From assembly GCA_003643835.1 (NCBI GenBank), contig QMKX01000012.1, positions 1 to 47,745 on the forward strand: 47,745 bases of DNA, given 5' to 3'. The notes below the pieces were generated by a model that worked only from the letters and a program-made list of their open reading frames with translations, made no database searches and was not told where the DNA came from. Both the position numbers and the translations under genes were made by a program. Origin of the DNA: Campylobacterota bacterium. Lineage in GTDB: Bacteria; Campylobacterota; Campylobacteria; Campylobacterales; Arcobacteraceae. The first letter of the stretch is position 1, and the number at the start of each line of letters is the position of its first letter. Positions 44,671-47,745 of this stretch are shown piece by piece.

Positions 44671-46756
44671 CCTAAATACAATATCTTTAAGTGGCAATGA
44701 TAAAAATAAAAAACGACAAGAGATAAAAGAGTATTTTATAAATACTTTTGATATATATGAAAGTTTGTTTGATATGTTTGTAGATGATGAAGTGTTTTAT
44801 ATCCAGTCTGAGCGAACAAGGCACCCTATGATATTTTATTATGGACATACTGCTACTTTTTTTGTAAACAAACTTATAAATATGAGCATCATACACCAAA
44901 GGATAAATCCAGATTTTGAGTCGATTTTCGCTGTAGGTGTAGATGAGATGACATGGGATGATACAAACAAAGCTAACTATATATGGCCTAGTGTTAATGA
45001 TGTGCGAGAGTATAGACAAAAAGTGCGAGAGTTTGTGTGCAAGCTTATAGACAATATCAACTTTAGCTTGCCTATCACCCCAAATAGCGATATGTGGATA
45101 GTGCTTATGGGTATAGAACATGAGAGGATACATATAGAGACATCGTCTGTGCTTCATAGGCAGCTACCTATAAAATATATCAAAGATATGCCTGAATTTA
45201 ATATATGTGAAACATCGCACAAAATTATCACAAATAGCCTTGTAGATATAAAAAAACAAAATATAAAGTTAGGGATAGATGATGCACACCATCTATATAG
45301 TTGGGACAATGAATATGGCGACTTTCAAGAGGTGGTGGATGATTTCAAAGTAGCTAAATATCTAGTTTGCAACAAAGAGTTTTTGGAGTTTATGCAAAAC
45401 GATGGTTATGTTACAAAAAAGTATTGGTGCGAAGATGGTTTGAACTATCTCAAAAAGACAAATGCCACTCACCCTGCTTTTTGGATCAAGCACAAAGACA
45501 CATACAAATACAGGGCTTTGGGTGCTGTCATAGATATGCCGTGGAATTTTCCAGTAGATGTCAATGCCTTAGAAGCAAAGGCTTTTTGTGTCTATAAAAG
45601 CCATAAAGACAAACTAAACTACAGTTTGCCAAGCGAAGCTCAACACAAAGCTATATGTCAAAGTGTGAGCTTGAAAAATATACCCCACTTTGATAGCACA
45701 AAAGCAAATCAAAACTTAACTTCTTATAGCTCATGCGATATAGACCGTCATAGTTTTGATGGCATTTATGATGTAGTAGGCAATGTATGGCAGTGGTCAA
45801 GTACTGCTATATTTGGCTTTGATGGTTTCAAACCACACAAGGCTTATGATGATTTTTCTACTCCTACATTTGATGGCAAGCATTATATTATGAACGGCTC
45901 ATCGTGGGCAAGTAGTGGCAACTTAATATCTACTACTTCACGATATGCTTTTCGAGAGCATTTTTATCAGCATAGCGGATTTAGATATATTGTCCAAGAC
46001 AAAAAAACTATGACAAGGCAAGACAACATATACGAAAGTGATAGTTTAGTTCATCAGTATTGTGAATTTCAATACGGGCAAACATATTTTGGAGTGGAAA
46101 ATTTTGCTATAAGTTGCACAAAAATAGCCAAACAATATGCTACAAATACAAGCAAAGCACTAGATCTGGGTTGTGCTACAGGTAGAGCTTCGTTTGAGTT
46201 GGCAAAGATATTTGACCAAGTTGTTGGGGTTGATTTTTCTGCTCGATTTATAAAAGTTGGCTCAAATTTGAAAAATGACGGAATTATAAGCTACTATAAC
46301 ACAACTGAAGGGGAATTAAAAACAAAAAAAGAGATAACACTGGAGCAGTTAGGATATGAAAAACTCAAAGATAAAGTCCAGTTTTGGCAAGGCGATGCTT
46401 GTAATTTGAAACAACGATTTACAAACTATGACTTGATACTCGCTATAAACTTGATAGATAGACTTTATGCTCCTAGGGATTTTTTGGAAAACATAGACCA
46501 ACGACTAAATAAAAATGGAGTGCTTATAATCACTTCGCCATATACTTGGCAAATATCATCTACAAAAAAAGAGTTGTGGTTAGGTGGCTACAAAGACGAA
46601 AGTGGTAAAGATATATATACGATAGATACTATGAAAAATATACTTGAAAAAAAGTTTGAGTTGCTTCATATACAAGATTTGCCATTTGTCATAAAAGAGA
46701 CAAACAGAAAGTATCAGCATACTGTATCGCAAGTTACCGTTTGGAGGAAAAAATAA
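44657..46756 (+). CDS. ovoA: OvoA: 5-histidylcysteine sulfoxide synthase with methyltransferase domain
   Basis: OvoA joins cysteine to C5 of histidine using iron and oxygen, and its C-terminal domain later N-methylates 5-thiohistidine to ovothiol A. This 699-residue protein shows all parts. A DinB-like domain carries the iron ligands H64 (YYGHTATFF), H155 and H159 in HERIHIETSSV. The FGE-sulfatase-like domain is about 185-450 (GIYDVVGNVWQWSSTAIFG, GFRYI). A SAM methyltransferase spans about 480-699, with motif I at 502-510 (LDLGCATGR). GTG at 44657 is chosen over an ATG at 44612 because AAGGA lies five bases ahead. The lyase gene follows after 1 bp. Confidence 0.92.
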   Translation: MKPYSLNTISLSGNDKNKKRQEIKEYFINTFDIYESLFDMFVDDEVFYIQSERTRHPMIFYYGHTATFFVNKLINMSIIHQRINPDFESIFAVGVDEMTWDDTNKANYIWPSVNDVREYRQKVREFVCKLIDNINFSLPITPNSDMWIVLMGIEHERIHIETSSVLHRQLPIKYIKDMPEFNICETSHKIITNSLVDIKKQNIKLGIDDAHHLYSWDNEYGDFQEVVDDFKVAKYLVCNKEFLEFMQNDGYVTKKYWCEDGLNYLKKTNATHPAFWIKHKDTYKYRALGAVIDMPWNFPVDVNALEAKAFCVYKSHKDKLNYSLPSEAQHKAICQSVSLKNIPHFDSTKANQNLTSYSSCDIDRHSFDGIYDVVGNVWQWSSTAIFGFDGFKPHKAYDDFSTPTFDGKHYIMNGSSWASSGNLISTTSRYAFREHFYQHSGFRYIVQDKKTMTRQDNIYESDSLVHQYCEFQYGQTYFGVENFAISCTKIAKQYATNTSKALDLGCATGRASFELAKIFDQVVGVDFSARFIKVGSNLKNDGIISYYNTTEGELKTKKEITLEQLGYEKLKDKVQFWQGDACNLKQRFTNYDLILAINLIDRLYAPRDFLENIDQRLNKNGVLIITSPYTWQISSTKKELWLGGYKDESGKDIYTIDTMKNILEKKFELLHIQDLPFVIKETNRKYQHTVSQVTVWRKK

Positions 46757-46757
46757 A

Positions 46758-47745
46758 ATGTTTAATTTTGATACATCAACAGACAGACAAAACTCAAATA
46801 GTGAAAAATACACAAAAAGAGATAAACTATTTGGCACAAACGATATAACACCTATGTGGGTAGCTGATATGGATATAGATACACCTATGTTTGTCTTAGA
46901 TGCTATCAAGGAAAGATTAAAGCACCCAGTATTAGGATATGAAAGCATACCACAAAGTATGTATCAAGCTCAAATATCTTGGCTTGATAGGCGATACGGT
47001 GCTAAATTTGATACAGCCGATATGTTATATAGTCCCAGTGTGGTAGCTAGTATCGGCATAGCTATAGAGGCATTTAGCGATATTGGTGATAATATCATAG
47101 TGCAAACTCCTGTGTATCCGCAGTTTTTCAAATCAATAAAAAGATACAAAAGAGATATATTAGAAAATCCTTTGATAGAAAAAGATGATGGCAGTTGGAT
47201 TATGGATATAAAAAACCTAAAATCACAAATAAACAAAAAAACAAAACTATTGATACTTTGCAATCCGCACAACCCAGTAGGAAGGTCGTGGCACAAAGAC
47301 GAGTTAGAGCAGTTGCTTGATGTTTGTATAAAAAACAACATAATAGTATTTAGCGATGAGATACATTGTGATCTGGTTTATACTCCACACAAGCATACGG
47401 TATTTTCTAGTATAGATGACAGGGCAAAAGATATAACAGTATCGGCTTTTGGAGTGGGCAAGAGTTTCAACTTAGCTGGTCTATCCACAAGCACGGTTGC
47501 GATACAAAATAAAAAAATAAAAAATAAATTTATGGAAGTTTATAATAAAATTCATTTTCCACAAGGTAGTATATTGTCCTGTGTAGCATTTGAAACGGCT
47601 TATAAATATAGTGACATTTGGTTAGAAGAGCTCAAAATTCACTTATGGCAAAACTATATATCTTTGAAAAATTTATGCGATAAATATCCACAATATATAA
47701 AAATCACACCAATAGAGGCAACTTATTTAGCTTGGCTTGATTGCA
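46758..47745 (+). CDS. ovoB: PLP-dependent C-S lyase, MalY/PatB type; probable OvoB (3' end outside window)
   Basis: The first 329 residues of a fold-type I aminotransferase-like enzyme are present. The MalY/PatB signature MWVADMDIDTP is at 33-43. CNPHNPVGR (168-176) and SDEIHCDLVY (199-208) bind PLP, and K235 in GVGKSFNLAGL is the Schiff-base lysine. Such enzymes cleave cystathionine-like thioethers. Placed 1 bp after ovoA with a strong GGAGG, it is the natural candidate for OvoB, the lyase that splits 5-histidylcysteine sulfoxide to 5-thiohistidine. Cystathionine beta-lyase is the alternative. The gene runs past the window end without a stop. Confidence 0.85.
   Translation, partial: MFNFDTSTDRQNSNSEKYTKRDKLFGTNDITPMWVADMDIDTPMFVLDAIKERLKHPVLGYESIPQSMYQAQISWLDRRYGAKFDTADMLYSPSVVASIGIAIEAFSDIGDNIIVQTPVYPQFFKSIKRYKRDILENPLIEKDDGSWIMDIKNLKSQINKKTKLLILCNPHNPVGRSWHKDELEQLLDVCIKNNIIVFSDEIHCDLVYTPHKHTVFSSIDDRAKDITVSAFGVGKSFNLAGLSTSTVAIQNKKIKNKFMEVYNKIHFPQGSILSCVAFETAYKYSDIWLEELKIHLWQNYISLKNLCDKYPQYIKITPIEATYLAWLDC

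Overview
The window is AT-rich bacterial chromosome and is most likely from the Campylobacterota (the former Epsilonproteobacteria). The supporting points are: the S10-spc ribosomal operon has no rpmD (L30) between rpsE and rplO and encodes a short zinc-type S14; a PEB4-like chaperone gene sits next to a class II aldolase gene, as in Campylobacter; lone TATAAT boxes lie in T-rich upstream DNA; and many genes start with TTG. No genus can be named from the sequence alone. No rRNA, tRNA, CRISPR array, insertion sequence or phage gene was seen.

Layout. Positions 1-5776 (minus strand) hold the start of an exported protein, a coiled-coil zinc-ribbon protein, a Nif3-like protein, lysS, cvpA and a two-component system. 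Positions 5934-8185 (plus) hold the PEB4-like peptidyl-prolyl isomerase, fructose-bisphosphate aldolase and queF. Positions 8215-9904 (minus) hold a c-type cytochrome, sppA and a DUF59 protein. Positions 10099-20754 (minus) are one continuous S10-spc operon from rpsJ to infA, preceded by a -10 box and a leader hairpin. metH lies upstream of it, and a perfect palindrome sits between them. Positions 24505-29680 (plus) hold hpf, a two-subunit sodium:solute symporter, a DUF294/CBS/nucleotidyltransferase protein and a DnaQ-like exonuclease, which together look like a carboxylate (acetate-type) uptake unit.

The accessory part begins at 30745. A candidate Fur-like site and a promoter precede four tightly packed genes: a thioredoxin-like protein, a DUF4266 lipoprotein ending in GGGGCGCN, a DUF3570 beta-barrel-like protein and an ApbE-family flavin transferase. 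The DUF3570 protein carries three DxxSGAS motifs that resemble ApbE flavinylation sites. I therefore read the unit as a cell-envelope flavin/thiol redox module. It is followed by an intact response regulator and a histidine kinase gene broken by four single-base frameshifts. Next come rpmB, argJ, a rhodanese gene, a fumarate-reductase-like flavoprotein plus iron-sulfur protein without a membrane anchor, an exonuclease gene, trpF and deaD.

The right end carries a broken vanW-like gene between a pair of related inverted sequences, then a HARE-HTH gene whose expected ATG reads ATA. Overlapping it is ovoA (5-histidylcysteine sulfoxide synthase fused to a methyltransferase), followed after 1 bp by a PLP-dependent C-S lyase that runs off the window. 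ovoA and the lyase together would make a complete ovothiol A pathway. The ovothiol operon and the putative flavinylated DUF3570 module are the two most interesting systems here.
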